DNA from: Camarhynchus parvulus
Lineage: Eukaryota > Chordata > Aves > Passeriformes > Thraupidae
DNA length: 64,000 bases
NCBI RefSeq assembly: GCF_901933205.1
Contig: NC_044573.1
Coordinates: 57,724,493-57,788,492 of the forward strand
Direction of reading: 5' to 3'
Made by a program: the position numbers and the translations under genes. Each line of letters begins with the position of its first letter. Position 1 is the first letter of the stretch. The notes under the pieces were generated by a model that saw nothing but the letters and a program-made list of their open reading frames with translations, was not told where the DNA came from and did not search any database. Positions 1 through 12,236 of this stretch are shown here, piece after piece.

Positions 1-252
1 ATTAATAGTAATATTCATAATTAAAATGACATTCTATTTTTCTAGTTGCCTTATCTAATGGCATAGTTACTGCACTTTGATTTATTGACTTTATTGAGCA
101 AAAATCAATACATTGCTGGAATGTTGTGGATGAATTTTTATATGGTAGATTTGGTTGGCATAGGCTTGGCCTGTGAACAATAGAAACACTGGGAACAATA
201 GAAAATTAATTCCTCTGAATTTACTAGTGTACGATTCAGTGGGTTGTGCCCC

Positions 253-258
253 AATAAA
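253..258 (+). terminator. Candidate polyadenylation signal of an off-window vanin gene
   Basis: An AATAAA hexamer lies in the left repeat. The matching position in the right repeat reads AATGAA. If a vanin gene ends just left of the window, this would be a plausible 3' end signal for it. The link to that gene is inference. Confidence 0.35.
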
Positions 259-1068
259 AAACAGTTTTTAATTATTTGAAATTTTTGTCGGAATATTCAA
301 AGCCATTTCCACAGCACTGTTCCCACCCCATTTCTGAACAGCCACTTTTGTAAACAAGAGATTACCAGAACCTTTGAAAATTTTAATTTCCTTGGAAAAG
401 GAAAAATAGTCTCAAAAATATGTTCCTTCAAGGAACAGTTATTCAGCTCAGCACACTGCAGTGTGTTATCATACCATGGCCTAACTCACAGTTGGATAAG
501 TCTACTTTAATCTTTCTGGCCACATTTTTAGGATGTGGAAAATCTCCCTAGCACAGAATTTTAGACAACAGTTTGTGTCACAAATGTTCAAAACAAGCAA
601 TTTCTCAGGAGCATGTCTGTGTTCCCATGGAATGGTTGCTCCTGCCGGTGCTAGGGAGAGCCGGGACTGCGCCAGCAGGTGTTGGGTAAGGGGAATGAAC
701 AGCTGGTGCAGCTGGGACAGGCTGGCACGTGTGAGGATGTGGGCCCTGCAGACTGTGTTTCTTAGGCAGGTGGACTGGATTACTTTGTGACTGCCAGCTA
801 AGATTTCTATCTGTGCCCAATTCTGTTGCTTGTTGTGCAGGTTTGCTTTGAAGTACAAGCATTACATTTAATCTAACAGCATTAAAAATAGACTTGCAGG
901 AGTTTGGGTATTGTTTGTTTGTTTGTTTGTTTGTTGTTTTTTCTGACAAGGGAATGTCTTAGATTGTATTCTGTAAAAGTATCCAACTGGATGCCTCTAC
1001 AATCCATGTAGTGGAAGTTATGGGAAACATTCTATTGTTCGGGGAGGCACAGCACTGTATCTTTAATT

Positions 1069-1520
1069 TTGTACCCGCGCCCTGGGAGCAGCTGTCCTGT
1101 TAGGGCACAAGTAACAAAACTACGTGCTGCTGGCAGAAGTGAGCGCCTTCTGACTTCCCGACTCCTGCTCACGTGTGCTCAGCGCTCGGCAGGGATTGCG
1201 TGGCTGCCGAGTGCCCTTTCACACAGCCTCCTCCAGGCAGGCTTAACCCTTGGAATGCGCACTTGTCTTCCTCACGCTCTCCTCTCGCTAAGCTCAAGAA
1301 AAGAAGCCGGAGCACAGTCTGACGGCAGACTCCCTCTACAGCTAAGCTGATTTAGCAGCACATTGCATCCTGCTTCACAAAGTCAATCCTCAGGTAGCCC
1401 CCACCATCAGGCGGTGGCAGCGATGGGGACGGGTGCAGTACAGGGGTGGGAAGGGTGCATTGGCTGTGGAAAGTAGGCGGATCCTCTAGCTAAGTTTCCC
1501 TTTACAGTGTCCACAGGCAC
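1069..1520. promoter_or_regulatory. CpG-enriched patch in left repeat copy
   Basis: Within AT-rich surroundings this stretch has many CpG dinucleotides, an E-box-like CACGTG near 1170, and a short hairpin-forming CCACC/GGTGG pair near 1400. It is almost unchanged in the second repeat copy (about 13103-13554). It could be a small CpG island, an enhancer or the promoter of a non-coding transcript. No TATA box or downstream open frame supports a protein-coding start. Confidence 0.3.
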
Positions 1521-3121
1521 GGAGAGCCCGGATCGCTGCACTTTTCTTCAGTTTATTCGGTGGATTTGTTTGTTTGCCTGGTGTCAGTTCCTTGCTCCTG
1601 GGCGAGCTCCCAGCTCCGCAGGAAATGGGGAGCGGTGCCTGCTGGTACCGAGGCAAACAGGGATAACTCCACTGCACTTGTGCCGGCAGTGGGACTGGAA
1701 TTCTGCGGGGCATTCCCCTGGCACTGCGCTTGTAAATATTTCTGCTCAGCCCTGGCAGGGCAGTCACCTTTCTGGCTGATGTTCTCACTCGTGCTAAACA
1801 AGGGAGCACTTGCTGCTTCCTTCTTCACACTGATGTCTGATTGTGCTTAATGTGCCTCAGCCTATATTCCATTTGGTAAAAAAGTGAGGCAGAGAGGGAG
1901 GGAGGCTTTCAAGCTACATTAGTTCTAGTAATGTAACCGAGATCTCTCCTGCAGCCTTTAAAAGGTTGTATTTCAGGCTCCTGAATGAGCATGCTGGATC
2001 TAGGAATGTGTGTAGAGAAATACTTAGGGATGAAAATCACCAGATAAAAATCAAAGTTCCTAATGATTGAAAGCCTCAGTCAGCACTACTCTGTGAGAGA
2101 ACTCTGTGGTATCTGCATTCATCAGCGTGTCTGTATTTTCTGAACCAGCCCTACAGTGACAGTCTGCTGTAGCTGAAAGCAGCCAGCCTGCTCTGATTCC
2201 CAGTGCTCAGATAGCCTTTTTCAAATGAGAATACTGCAGATACTAAAAAGTCAAAAAATGGAAAATGTCATTGGAACAAATGTATTTGAAATGAATTGAA
2301 GACTAAAATGAAGGCTTCTCAATACACTGCAGCTTCCTGTGTACAGAAGGGTGTGCAGAGCAGCAGGCATGCTACTGCACCTGGTGAACTAGCCTGCTCT
2401 TTTGCTTCAGGCTAGCGAGAGACAGGCAATGAGTTACTTACACGTCTTATTTCAGATGAAAAATTCTATCCAGATTAGTATTTTCTGGTGGAAGGCTGTT
2501 GGAAAGTGATGCCCAGCTAAACAGAAGTGGGAGAGACACTGGGACAAACTCAAGGGACACTTATGCTGCTGGCCTGTTGGGTGCATGACAGTGAGATGTT
2601 AATGCAATTTCTGTGGTCCAGAGAAACTCAGAAGCAAGCTGCACATACTGACACAGAGCATAGGAATTGAGGAATATGAAGATACTAGAATGAAGAAGTT
2701 TTTTTTAGTGTGAGTTTTGCCACTCAAAATTCACAGAAGACTAGATCTACTGGTGTCAATATCCACCTGGGTATCAGCTGAGCCCGCACAGAAAAAGTCT
2801 TGCTGTAATCAGTGATAGAGAAGAGTACAACAACAAAAAATGGCCTGTTCTTTCTAGATATGCTTTTAATGACTATTTTTTTACTGGCCCCATTAGTCTT
2901 GGCATTGCCCAGCATTTTTAGTTTGTTCAGTTGTGACATCCTTACTGTGTACTGCAATATTTCTTACATCTCACACTTCCAAGGTTCCAAGGTAACGCTT
3001 TAACAGACCTGCTGTTCGTTCCTCCCTCTTTCAAAGTAAACTTTGTCCTCCTTCTCTTTTCTGTGCATGTTGCCTTTGCACTGTTTGTCCAGAGTACTCC
3101 AAGAGCTGGGAGGCTGCAGCC

Positions 3122-6100
3122 ATGCTCCCTTCCCAGGCTCTCCTGCCCGCTGTGGTGTTTGCACTCACAGCCATTCGGGCCCTTGCCTCCGACACCTTCC
3201 TGGCAGCCGTCTACGAGCACGCCGTCATCCTGCCACATCCCACCCAGGAGCCCGTTCCTGCCAGCGATGCTTCGGCCCTGATGAACAGAAACATGGATGT
3301 CTTGGAAGGGGCCATCAAGGAAGCTGCCCAGCAGGTACGAGGGCTGCCATGAGGGCTGTCCATCAGTGTTTTCTGCTCCTGCTGACCCTCCTGGTTGTCT
3401 GTTGATGGGTGCCCTTTAAACGGAGCCTGTTGTGACAGGGTGCCCACATCATTGTGACTCCTGAAGATGGCATCTATGGCTGGCAATTCACAAGAGAATC
3501 CATCTACCCCTACCTGGAGGATATCCCTGATCCAGCGGTGAATTGGATACCTTGCACTGACCCCTCAAGGTGATTCCTTCTGCAGTGGTTTTGGTGATTT
3601 CAGCCTGTTATCTCATGGAGTCTTGAGCAGCTCACATTAAATTACTGCTAACTGCTAACATCTCTGACATAAGTTTTAATTAAAATTAATTAATTATGAA
3701 GGTAGTTAAATGGTTAAATATATACCATGTCCATGACTAATTGATGAGGGAAACATTAGGTTTGTTTTTTTTTTAATTAAACACTTTAAATAGAAATTCA
3801 AACAACATACAGAATTTGGGTTACTAAAAGTTGAGGAAATCTCTTCTTTTGATGCCAGAAGATATCCTGCTTCTTGTTCTGCTTTCAATTTTTCCATACT
3901 ATTTTGAATAGAACCAACTGTAAATTATTAACAGTAGTATTTCTTTGACTTTTTGGTTTGTTTGTCTTTTACAAATGACATGTTGAAACAAAAGCACACA
4001 AATCATTTTTGTGGACAGCCAGGAAGTAGTCTCTGAGCAGATAATAAGACATGACGATGTCAGTAATTAAAGTCCAAACTTCTAAATCATAAAAACCCAG
4101 GAACTTTTAATCTTGGTTTTCCACAGTTAAAGTAAGATAAAGTCTGAATTGCTAGAGTCTCTGTGCTGTAGAACATGATCTGTCATTCAAGCAGCATGTT
4201 TCAGCAGTGACAAACTAAGTTATAGCTGAGGACGGGAATTTAGACTCCTACAGCATGCAATACGTGTTCAGCAACGGAATTACAGCCATGGTCTGCCCTT
4301 TTCACCATGGCTTTCTGCACCTCCTTGATGAGGAGCAGGTTATTGTACCTGTGAGGAAATAATAATTCAGTGCTTCCAAGAAGAAGAGTCACAGTTGCAC
4401 AGGGTGTGCAACTTTTTGCTGAGATATAAGTAGCTAAAGCATGCAGTCTTTCATTGAAGGTGGGGTGTGGGGTGGCAGCGTGTCTAAGCAGGTCTTTATT
4501 CTAGTGCATCACACAGGTTTAGCAGAGGTGATCCGAGTGCCTCCTCACTGTTCCAAATCAGGGGTTTCCCTAGCAGCTTTTGGGAATATAACATTTGCCA
4601 TCAATGTCTGGCATGCCACATTCCTGGTGCTGTGTGTGTATCTTGCATGGAGGTCCTCCTTGTGTGGCCCACGCACACCTTGCAAAGCCATAGGCATTGC
4701 CACACTGCAAAGGGGAATGAATGGCTGCTCTCTTTATGGCCTGGCATGGATGCTTCAGAGGTGCTGCTAGTTTCTGGCACATGGACACTGTCATATCTCA
4801 AAATTAATAGCCCACTGCTCTTCATGCCATGGTTACAGGTTTGTGTGCGCCTGTCTATGGGAGGAAATGAACGCTGAATTGCCTTGACCATATCACCTGC
4901 ATTATCCCACAGCTCAACCCTGCTTAGCGTGCTAAGGGCCCATAGCTGCAGCCCTCAGGTGTCAGTATGCCTGATGCTAAAATATTTGCTTGTATGACAC
5001 CAAGCTAGTGTCTTCCTCTGCCCAAAGATCGTTGTCCTAGCCTTTCAGAGGATTATCTGTTTACTGCAGAGCATGTTCCAGGTGCTGAAAGAGACTGGCA
5101 GGCATGACTCTGCAGAGGCCAAAGAGAGGTCTCCAGGGCCTACCCCAAGGTGCAGGAAGCAATCTGAGGAAGCACTGCAGCAACTCAGTGTATCTGCCTA
5201 CTCTGCCATGGCTGCAGGGTTGGAGATGCTGCTGGTGTGACCTCAAGTACTGTGGAAATAGACACCACTGACAGCACAGGATTTGTTAATTTTGTTTTTC
5301 TCCTTCCCTAAAATACATTAGATTTGGTCCAGCACCAGTGCAGGAACGACTCAGCTGCATGGCCAGAAATAACTCCATCTATGTGGTTGCAAATATTGGG
5401 GACAAGAAGCCATGTGACTCCAGTGATCCCAAGTGCCCCAGGGACGGTCGCTACCACTACAATACCGATGTTGTCTTTGATGCACAGGGGAAACTGGTGG
5501 CTCGCTACCATAAGGTAAACTGGCCTTGGAGAGACCGAAATTAATTTTCCCCTACTTCCAAAATGTCTAGGTTTGGGAAGAGAATTAGATGCCAGTCATT
5601 GTCAACTGTCAGAGTTTTGTTTTTCTTTATAATTTAAAAGAATATCTCTCTTGGTATGAAGCGTCGATGCCAAATTTGCATTTGCTGTCATGTTTCTCAA
5701 AACAGACTGGAATGAAAAATGATTGTTCTGCTGCAATTTAGTGGCATATGGTTTTGGTAGACTTCCTCAGTTCATTAGCTTGCTACTCCTGTAAATTCTG
5801 CTGCTTGAGAAGCTTCAGTTTTCAGTGCCAGCTTTTCACCAGACTACCACTTCATGTTCCAGGATTTCAATGTTCATGTCCATTTCATCGTAGATGAGCA
5901 GTCTGACTTCAGAGAGGCAGGACCTTTTTTTCTGATGCTGTTTTGGCACAGTTTTTGCACAATGGGAATTGTTTGGACATAGTAAAGCAAGTGAAAATGC
6001 CAGATGGGTATAAAAAGAGATGAGGGTATTGGGTCATTTGCACCAAATGGAAGTTCCTCTTTCAGTATTATATGCATACCTGCCAGTTCCATCAAAGCTG

Positions 6101-9100
6101 TTTATGAATCATGTGCCAGATAGCATGCCAGTGTGGGTAGAGTGAAGTGAGTTTATTTCATACACTTTGGGCCCAGTATTTCATCTAGTTGTTTAGAGAA
6201 AAGATGCCAAGATATCTATTTGTGAGCAAACTGGGTGAATGAAACACTGATAAAAGCAAGTCTGTTCCCCAGCCTGCTATGGCCCAGGTGCTGAATTACA
6301 AGTTAAGTAAACTTGAACTTCTTTTCTGGCATGGTGTCCATATTTACTTTCAGACCACCTGGACATTTATAAAGGACTCTTGATAAATATGTATGTGAAG
6401 GAAGAAGGAAAATGTTGGAAAGCTGAGGATGTCACAAACTTCCATTTTTCTGTTGGCTGAGATCATCTGCCTTTCCCCCATCAGTACAGCCTTTGTCTTC
6501 TACTCTGCAGTGTCCCAAATACTGTCCTGTGCTTCATGCTGGTGCTCTGTACTTCCAGTGTTTCTGGGTATTTCCACACAAAAGTCACCGGTTTTGTCTC
6601 TTGGCACCAGATCCCCCATGCTTCCCTTACATTACTATTTCTCTTCTGGTTGCATTTGGGTTGCCAGAAATATAAACTAGGTGGGGGGAGTGGATAGATT
6701 ATTGTTATGCAGATGACTCCAATAGACCTGAAGGCAGCTGGCTGCTTTCCTAGCTAGATCCCAGGGCAGTATGTAATATGTGTTCCATATTTTGGGTATG
6801 ATGATCATATAATTTTAGCCTGATTTCCTACCTGTGAGGGCTTCCAACACAGGTCAAAAATTTTCTCTAGTCATTCTGAACAGCTTTAGGGAATGACTCC
6901 AAGACACATGGTTAGTAAGTGCCTCTAACTGGTTTCTATATTTTCCTTCCCCTACAGTATAATCTCTTTCTAGGAGAAACTCAGTTTGATTATCCAAAAG
7001 AGCCAGAAGCTGTCACCTTTGAGACTCCTTTTGGGAAGTTCGGCATTTTCACTTGCTTTGACATCCTTTTCTATGAGCCTGCCGTGGTCCTGGTGAGCAA
7101 GATGCAGGTGGACACCGTGCTCTTCCCAACAGCTTGGATGAATGTCCTGCCCTTTCTGACTGCAATTGAGTTTCACTCTGCCTGGGCTATGGGCATGGGT
7201 GTCAACGTCTTAGCTGCCAATACTCACAACACCAGCATGGAAATGACAGGTAACTTCATTTTCACTCTGTGGAAGAATCTTTATAACCACAAATCTCTTA
7301 TTCCCCTTTCTACAAAGTGATTTTGCCAAGGACTATAATTTATTTCTCTGGAAGTTGAAGCATCTAGTCACCAAATTTTAAGGCTGATAAATCCTGTTCC
7401 TGTTGGTTTTATAAAGACTCAACAAAACTTGTAGTGTTTTATTTTCTCTAGCTTCTTAGGATTATCTTTTCTTTTAACGGCTCTAAATAAGTAGTAGGTC
7501 ACTGCCCTTATACCTGAACAGAAATTTTGGTGTTTTTTAAGGCTCTTTTCCTCTCCACTTATAAGTCTATGATTGAATGCCAAACTGTAAATATACTGGT
7601 AAACCAGAAATGTGGCTACATTTATTCTGCCAAATGAGATATTTATTTTTATAGCTGTATTTAACACTGCTTCAGAAAACCATTAAAAACACATGTTCAG
7701 GCCAGTTGTAGTAACACTGCTAAGAAGCCCACATCTTCATTTTAAAATGTAGCATTGGTTTTTTTTTTAGACCTCAATTTATGGAATAGTATATTTCAAT
7801 TAGACTAGTATCTTCACTGAGCTGTGCAACCAGAGTATTGTTTTGGGGCTTTTCATTTGAAATGCCTGTCAGGCTTCTGCAGTGATGGGTATGACAGACC
7901 TTTGATTTCCCTCTGTTGCTTGGTGCTGGTCAGATGTGAATCCCCCATGACAGGAGGAGGTCTCAGTCAGTGTAAAGGGGGCTGGACAGTTGCTATATCT
8001 CCTGTTCATGGGCAGGCCTGTGATACTTGCCTGTGTTGTGTTTTGGATTGTCTCAGTCAGTAGCTGGTCCTTTCACATCAATCAGCTGAGAAAAAAGGAA
8101 TTATCAGCTCTATTGCACACAGGGGAAAAGAGAACTGACTAGGCCATAAATATAATCCTAAAATAACATAAAAAACCAGACATCCTCTGCCTTTGGCTAC
8201 ACTGAGCAGACATTATCTAGGGGAATAAATGCTATTCTTTGCCAATATTCTATGAGCTCCATGTACTGAGTTGCTAATGGTCACCTTTGTTGAGACTAAA
8301 ATTACTGTAATCTGTGTAGAATAGTGGATAAGCTATCAGTAGAGACAATTAGAAGGACAACATGGTTTTTTAAATTCTTCTTGGACTGACTATTGTGCTC
8401 TCCTCAGGGAGTGGCATTTATGCACCAGCTGGAGCCAAAACATACTCCTACAACATGAAAACTGAAGATGGTCACCTCCTCATTGCTGAATTAAATGCAC
8501 ACCCTCGTCTTTCTCCTGCCTCCCCACCTGCTGTCAGCTGGAACTCATATGCTTTGAGTGTTGAAAGATTCTCACAGAATGACCATGAATTCACAGGAAT
8601 CATCTTTGAAGATCCCTTCACTTTCACAGACCTCACTAAGCCTGGGGGGAATCTCACTGTCTGCCAAAAAGACCTCTGCTGTCACTTGAGCTACAAGATG
8701 GCAGAGAAAAGAGATGATGAAGTTTATGTGCTGGGTGCTTTTGATGGCCTTCATGTTTTTGAAGGACAGTACTATCTGCAGGTAATTCTTTGGAGGGGTT
8801 ATTTAGGAAGCTTATTTACAGGGAGAAACCTTAAGCTCTGTGGTGGAAAAAGAGAAGACAATGACTCTCTTCTATGCTGGAGTCCTAGTGCACCTTTTGT
8901 TAGTAATGGAAAGAAGTTGCTAAAACTTCCAAGCCTATTTGCCTTCAAATCCAACAAATGCAGTAGAGAGGTCTCTAAACCCCTTCTAAATGCCCAGAGT
9001 GCACTCATTATTTTTGGGGTATGTAATATTAGCTAAATTTAGGTTCTCTTCTGTGCATATCTGCAGTAAGCATTCTGAATCTCCTCTGTATCACAGAATA

Positions 9101-11961
9101 CTTGGGATTGAAAGGGACATCTGAAGATCACATAGTCCAATCCCTCTGCCCAGGCAAGGTCACCTAGAGCAGATTACACAGAAACACATCAGGGTGGCTT
9201 TTGAGTGTCCAGAGAGGGAGTATCCAAGACCTCCCTTGTTATCATCTTATTGCAAAAGTCCCATACCTTCTTGGTGATTTCTCATGGACATCTCCTCACA
9301 GCACAACCAACAAACTCCAACTCCCTTCTCACCCAGCTAACCCACTCTTTTGTAGTACTCGTGTTCTTATTGGACACAGCTGTGGCCTATTACAGGCAGG
9401 CCTGTTTCTAATCTTTGGTGATTAGTACAGCTGCAACTCCTCAGGGGTGAGATTACCTTCTGCACTATTTTCTTACATTCTCTCCCCCCTTACTCCCTCG
9501 GCAGCCTGTCCTGATGCTCTGCCACCCTAAATGTAAAAAAGTTCTTCTTCCTCATGTTGAGGTGAAACTTCTTGTGTTTTTATGGCTATTGCTCCTCTTC
9601 CTGTTGCTGGGCACCACTGAGAAAAGCCTGGCACCATCTTCTTGGCACACACCTTTGAGATATTTGTATGTGTTTATGAGACATCTCTCACTCCTCTCTA
9701 GACTTAACAGGCCCAGCTCTCACAGTCTTTGCTCATAAGAGAGAAGCTCCTCATTCCTAATCATCTTTGTGGCCTCAGCTGGACACTCTCCAGTAGCTCC
9801 TTTTCTTTCTTGTGCTGGAAAGAAAGAGGAGCCTGGGCCGAGTACTCCAGATGTGGTCTCACTGTATTTTCATCAAAGAGTTGCTGTTAAAAATCAGTTG
9901 ATCATAGCTATCTTTATGAGATGCTCTGATAAGTTAGGATCACAGAGATGTTAATTTTTTGGTCACTATCCAAATCATAGCAATGAAGCTTACTTAAATG
10001 GCTTACGACTTTTAGTGGAAATATCCTCTCTTCCTCTCTTTTAATCAAATATTTGGAAAGACAGTGAGCTACATCCTGGTTGAATTTGCTTAAAGCCATA
10101 TTTGAAAACATCCTTTGCCTTCATAATTAAGTTATTGTGCCAGCAGATTATACTTTTTTTTAGTTACTTCTGTCTGTCAGCATCACTATTTTGTACCAGC
10201 TGGTACAGACTCTGGGATATGAGGGGAGGTGTTATCCAGCAAACAGCTCATCTAATACCAGGAAGGTAACTTGAATAAATTCAGTTCTTGGTGAGCTTGG
10301 TTGTAAAATTTATTTCAGTGGTTGTGGAAGTTGCCAGATACTCTCTGCCAGAAATGAAAGTTCCGCAGAATACAGGAATTTCTACTCTTCATTTTCCCCC
10401 TCAATATTTTTTTTCATTTCCTCGGAATATTTTCCTTATTTCTCTTATTTGCATTTCAACACAAAACCATATTTGCTGATGAATAATACTTCTGATTTTT
10501 TGCAAATGTGCTTCTATCCCCAATACCAGACATGTAGAAAAACTCCATCACCTATCAGCAAAACCAGACAACATCCTTCAAATCATTCCTGAATCAGATG
10601 AGTGCTAGCCCTATTTCATATTTCCGCATGAAGACAATAAACACTTATCAGCTGGATAATTAACTCTCAAGACAAAAGGGAAACGTTATTCCTACTTTAC
10701 TGTGCTTCAACTACTAAAACAAAACTGTAACAAAAGATGCTAACTTCATCTCCTTGGCCTATATTAACTAGGATTTGGACGGGGAACATCAAATTCAGAC
10801 CTCCCAAGGACTACCAGGCCATCTAATAAAGTGTCATTAGCAACATACACAATTAGCAGTAAGGGGACCTGGATGTGCACTTGTACAATGTACCTATGTG
10901 GAAGACTTTTTTTTGTTTGCCTAAAATTTCCATTCACAAACTCATCTTACTAAGACATGTGGGAAAGAAACCTTCAAATAAGACAATTGTCGATTGAAAG
11001 AGTTAATGAAAGGGACAGAATCGGGCTTCAGAGATGAAATAAGGTGCTTTGGCTGCACTTATGTCAAAACCAATTTATTTATAAAATTATAAGACTAAGA
11101 CAGTTTATTTGTAAAATTATAAGACTAAGGTCTGGAATACACCCAATCAGATCAAGGGGTAAAAAAATAAGCTACAACTGAAAAGGAGTCACCCAAGAAT
11201 TATGAAGAAGATCCTGTGACTATCACCTGCTCTGATGCACATTAGCTTTGATGACACAAGGCACCAGTATTACCATCCTGCTTACATTGTTGTCTCCTCC
11301 TCCCCACAGATCTGCACTCTGCTCAAGTGTCCCAGCACAAACCTGAGCACATGTGGGCAGCCCGTGGAGATGGCTCAGACCAAGTTTGAGATGTTCTCCC
11401 TCAGTGGCACGTTTGGCACCAGCTACATCTTCCCAGAAGTCCTGTACAGCGGGGTGCAGCTGGCCCCTGGGGAGTTCAAGGTAACGGGATACCCTTGTGA
11501 TTTGTCAGACATCAGTGGTCAAAAAGCCACTGCAAGAGCAACCTAGTTGTTACCAGTCCTCTGTCCTCTGCCTTCAGTTCAAGGCAGCATTATTTCTGCC
11601 TGATTTTCCTGGTTGTATTCAAACAGTAACAGACAATTCTCTTCTGCCTTGTTCCCCAAATCCTCTAGAACAAGATCTCCCTCAAAACAGAAATGTAGTT
11701 TTTCTCAGCCTTCCTGCTAGCTCCAGTTGAGATTGGAGCTCTCTCAACTAGATCAACATTACTGAATGTATGATTTTGTGTTTGCCATACAATAGTACTG
11801 CTTTGATGATGCTCCTGCTTATTTTGCTTTTTCATAACCAGGTGCTGGCTGATGGACGTCTGATAAATCTGAATACTACATCAAAGCCAGTTTTGAGTGT
11901 AACACTCTTTGGGAGGTGGTATGAAAAGGACCCTCCATCCACGGATCAAGCTTCAGCATGA
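3122..11961 (+). CDS. VNN1: Vanin / pantetheinase, copy A (7 exons, complete)
   Basis: Vanins are secreted or GPI-anchored nitrilase-family amidases that cleave pantetheine to pantothenate and cysteamine. Coding exons: 3122-3334, 3439-3569, 5322-5514, 6958-7249, 8408-8781, 11310-11480 and 11842-11961. All junctions are GT-AG and the phases agree, giving 1494 nt or 497 residues. Residues 1-22 form a signal peptide (cleavage after ALA). The catalytic triad is complete: E80 in [10 protein letters not shown]179 in RYHK at the end of exon 3, and C212 in [10 protein letters not shown]. Sequons include NNS (N131), NTS, NLT, NLS and NTT. The C-terminal base domain is encoded by exons 5-7. The protein ends 39 residues into exon 7 with no hydrophobic tail, so a soluble form is expected (human VNN1 is 513 residues and anchored). 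Exon 5 resembles mammalian VNN1 more than copy B does, hence the symbol; one-to-one orthology is not proven. Intron 5 holds a CR1 and an LTR. Confidence 0.93.
9091..9880 (-). mobile_element. CR1 LINE 3' fragment in intron 5 of vanin copy A, split by an LTR
   Basis: The left end resembles the reverse complement of a CR1 3' end (the 'cacagaata..gattgaaagggacat' pattern). The stretch after 9498 matches the CR1 3' region, with phrases such as 'gttcttcttcctcatgttgaggtgaaacttc' and 'catctttgtggcctcagctgg'. The element is 5' truncated, as most CR1 copies are, and carries no open reverse transcriptase frame. An LTR interrupts it at 9237-9492. Outer limits are approximate. Confidence 0.85.
9237..9492 (-). 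mobile_element. Solo LTR with 6 bp target duplication, inserted in a CR1
   Basis: A 256 bp element is flanked by CTCCCT at 9231-9236 and again at 9493-9498, and CR1 sequence resumes directly after the second copy. Read on the + strand it begins TGTTATCATC. The reverse complement of much of it recurs at 23157-23430, and a more diverged relative lies at 50611-50947. The size, the TG terminus, an AATAAG motif near the LTR 3' end and the target duplication indicate a solitary LTR of an endogenous retrovirus. A 6 bp duplication is typical of class II elements. No internal viral genes are present. Confidence 0.8.
11071..11130. repeat. Tandem duplication, two 30 bp units
   Basis: The unit at 11071-11100 is repeated at 11101-11130 with three mismatches, around the shared core AAAATTATAAGACTAAG. 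It lies in intron 5 of vanin copy A, about 180 bp before exon 6. No function is apparent. Confidence 0.85.
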
Positions 11962-12236
11962 TTTCACTGCAGATCCTTCAAGCTTTCATCTGCTTGTTTC
12001 TGTAATGCTAATTAGTCACAAATAATGGTAATTAATAGTAATATTCATAATTAAAATGACATTCTATTTTTCTAGTTGCCTTATCTAATGGCATAGTTAC
12101 TGCACTTTGATTTATTGACTTGATTTTTAAGCAAAAATCAATACATTGCTGGAATGTTGTGGATGAATTTTTATATGGTAGATTTGGTTGGCATAGGCTT
12201 GGCCTGTGAACAATAGAAACACTGGGAACAACAGAA

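Larger units (their letters stand above)
1..2705. repeat. 2.7 kb direct repeat, left copy (vanin intergenic block)
   Basis: This block reappears at 12031-14741 in the same orientation, with only scattered substitutions and short indels (about 97% identical by eye). Similarity starts at base 1 of the window, so the left copy probably continues outside it, and it stops near 2705 in a T-run. It holds a (TTTG)n run near 911-935 and a CpG-enriched patch at about 1069-1520. No long open frame looks coding; frames such as those at 502-858 and 1486-1809 recur in the other copy simply because the DNA is duplicated. The right copy lies about 70 bp downstream of a vanin stop codon, so this one is inferred to be the 3' flank of another vanin gene to the left. 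Confidence 0.93.

Noticed and set aside
502..1850. Cluster of 85-118 residue frames in the left repeat, repeated at 12453-13884
   Set aside because: They recur only because the DNA is duplicated. They overlap on opposite strands, lack recognisable domains, and have no splice or start context.
8395..9036. 213-residue frame over vanin A exon 5
   Set aside because: The real exon ends at the donor after 8781. The rest is read-through into intron 5.
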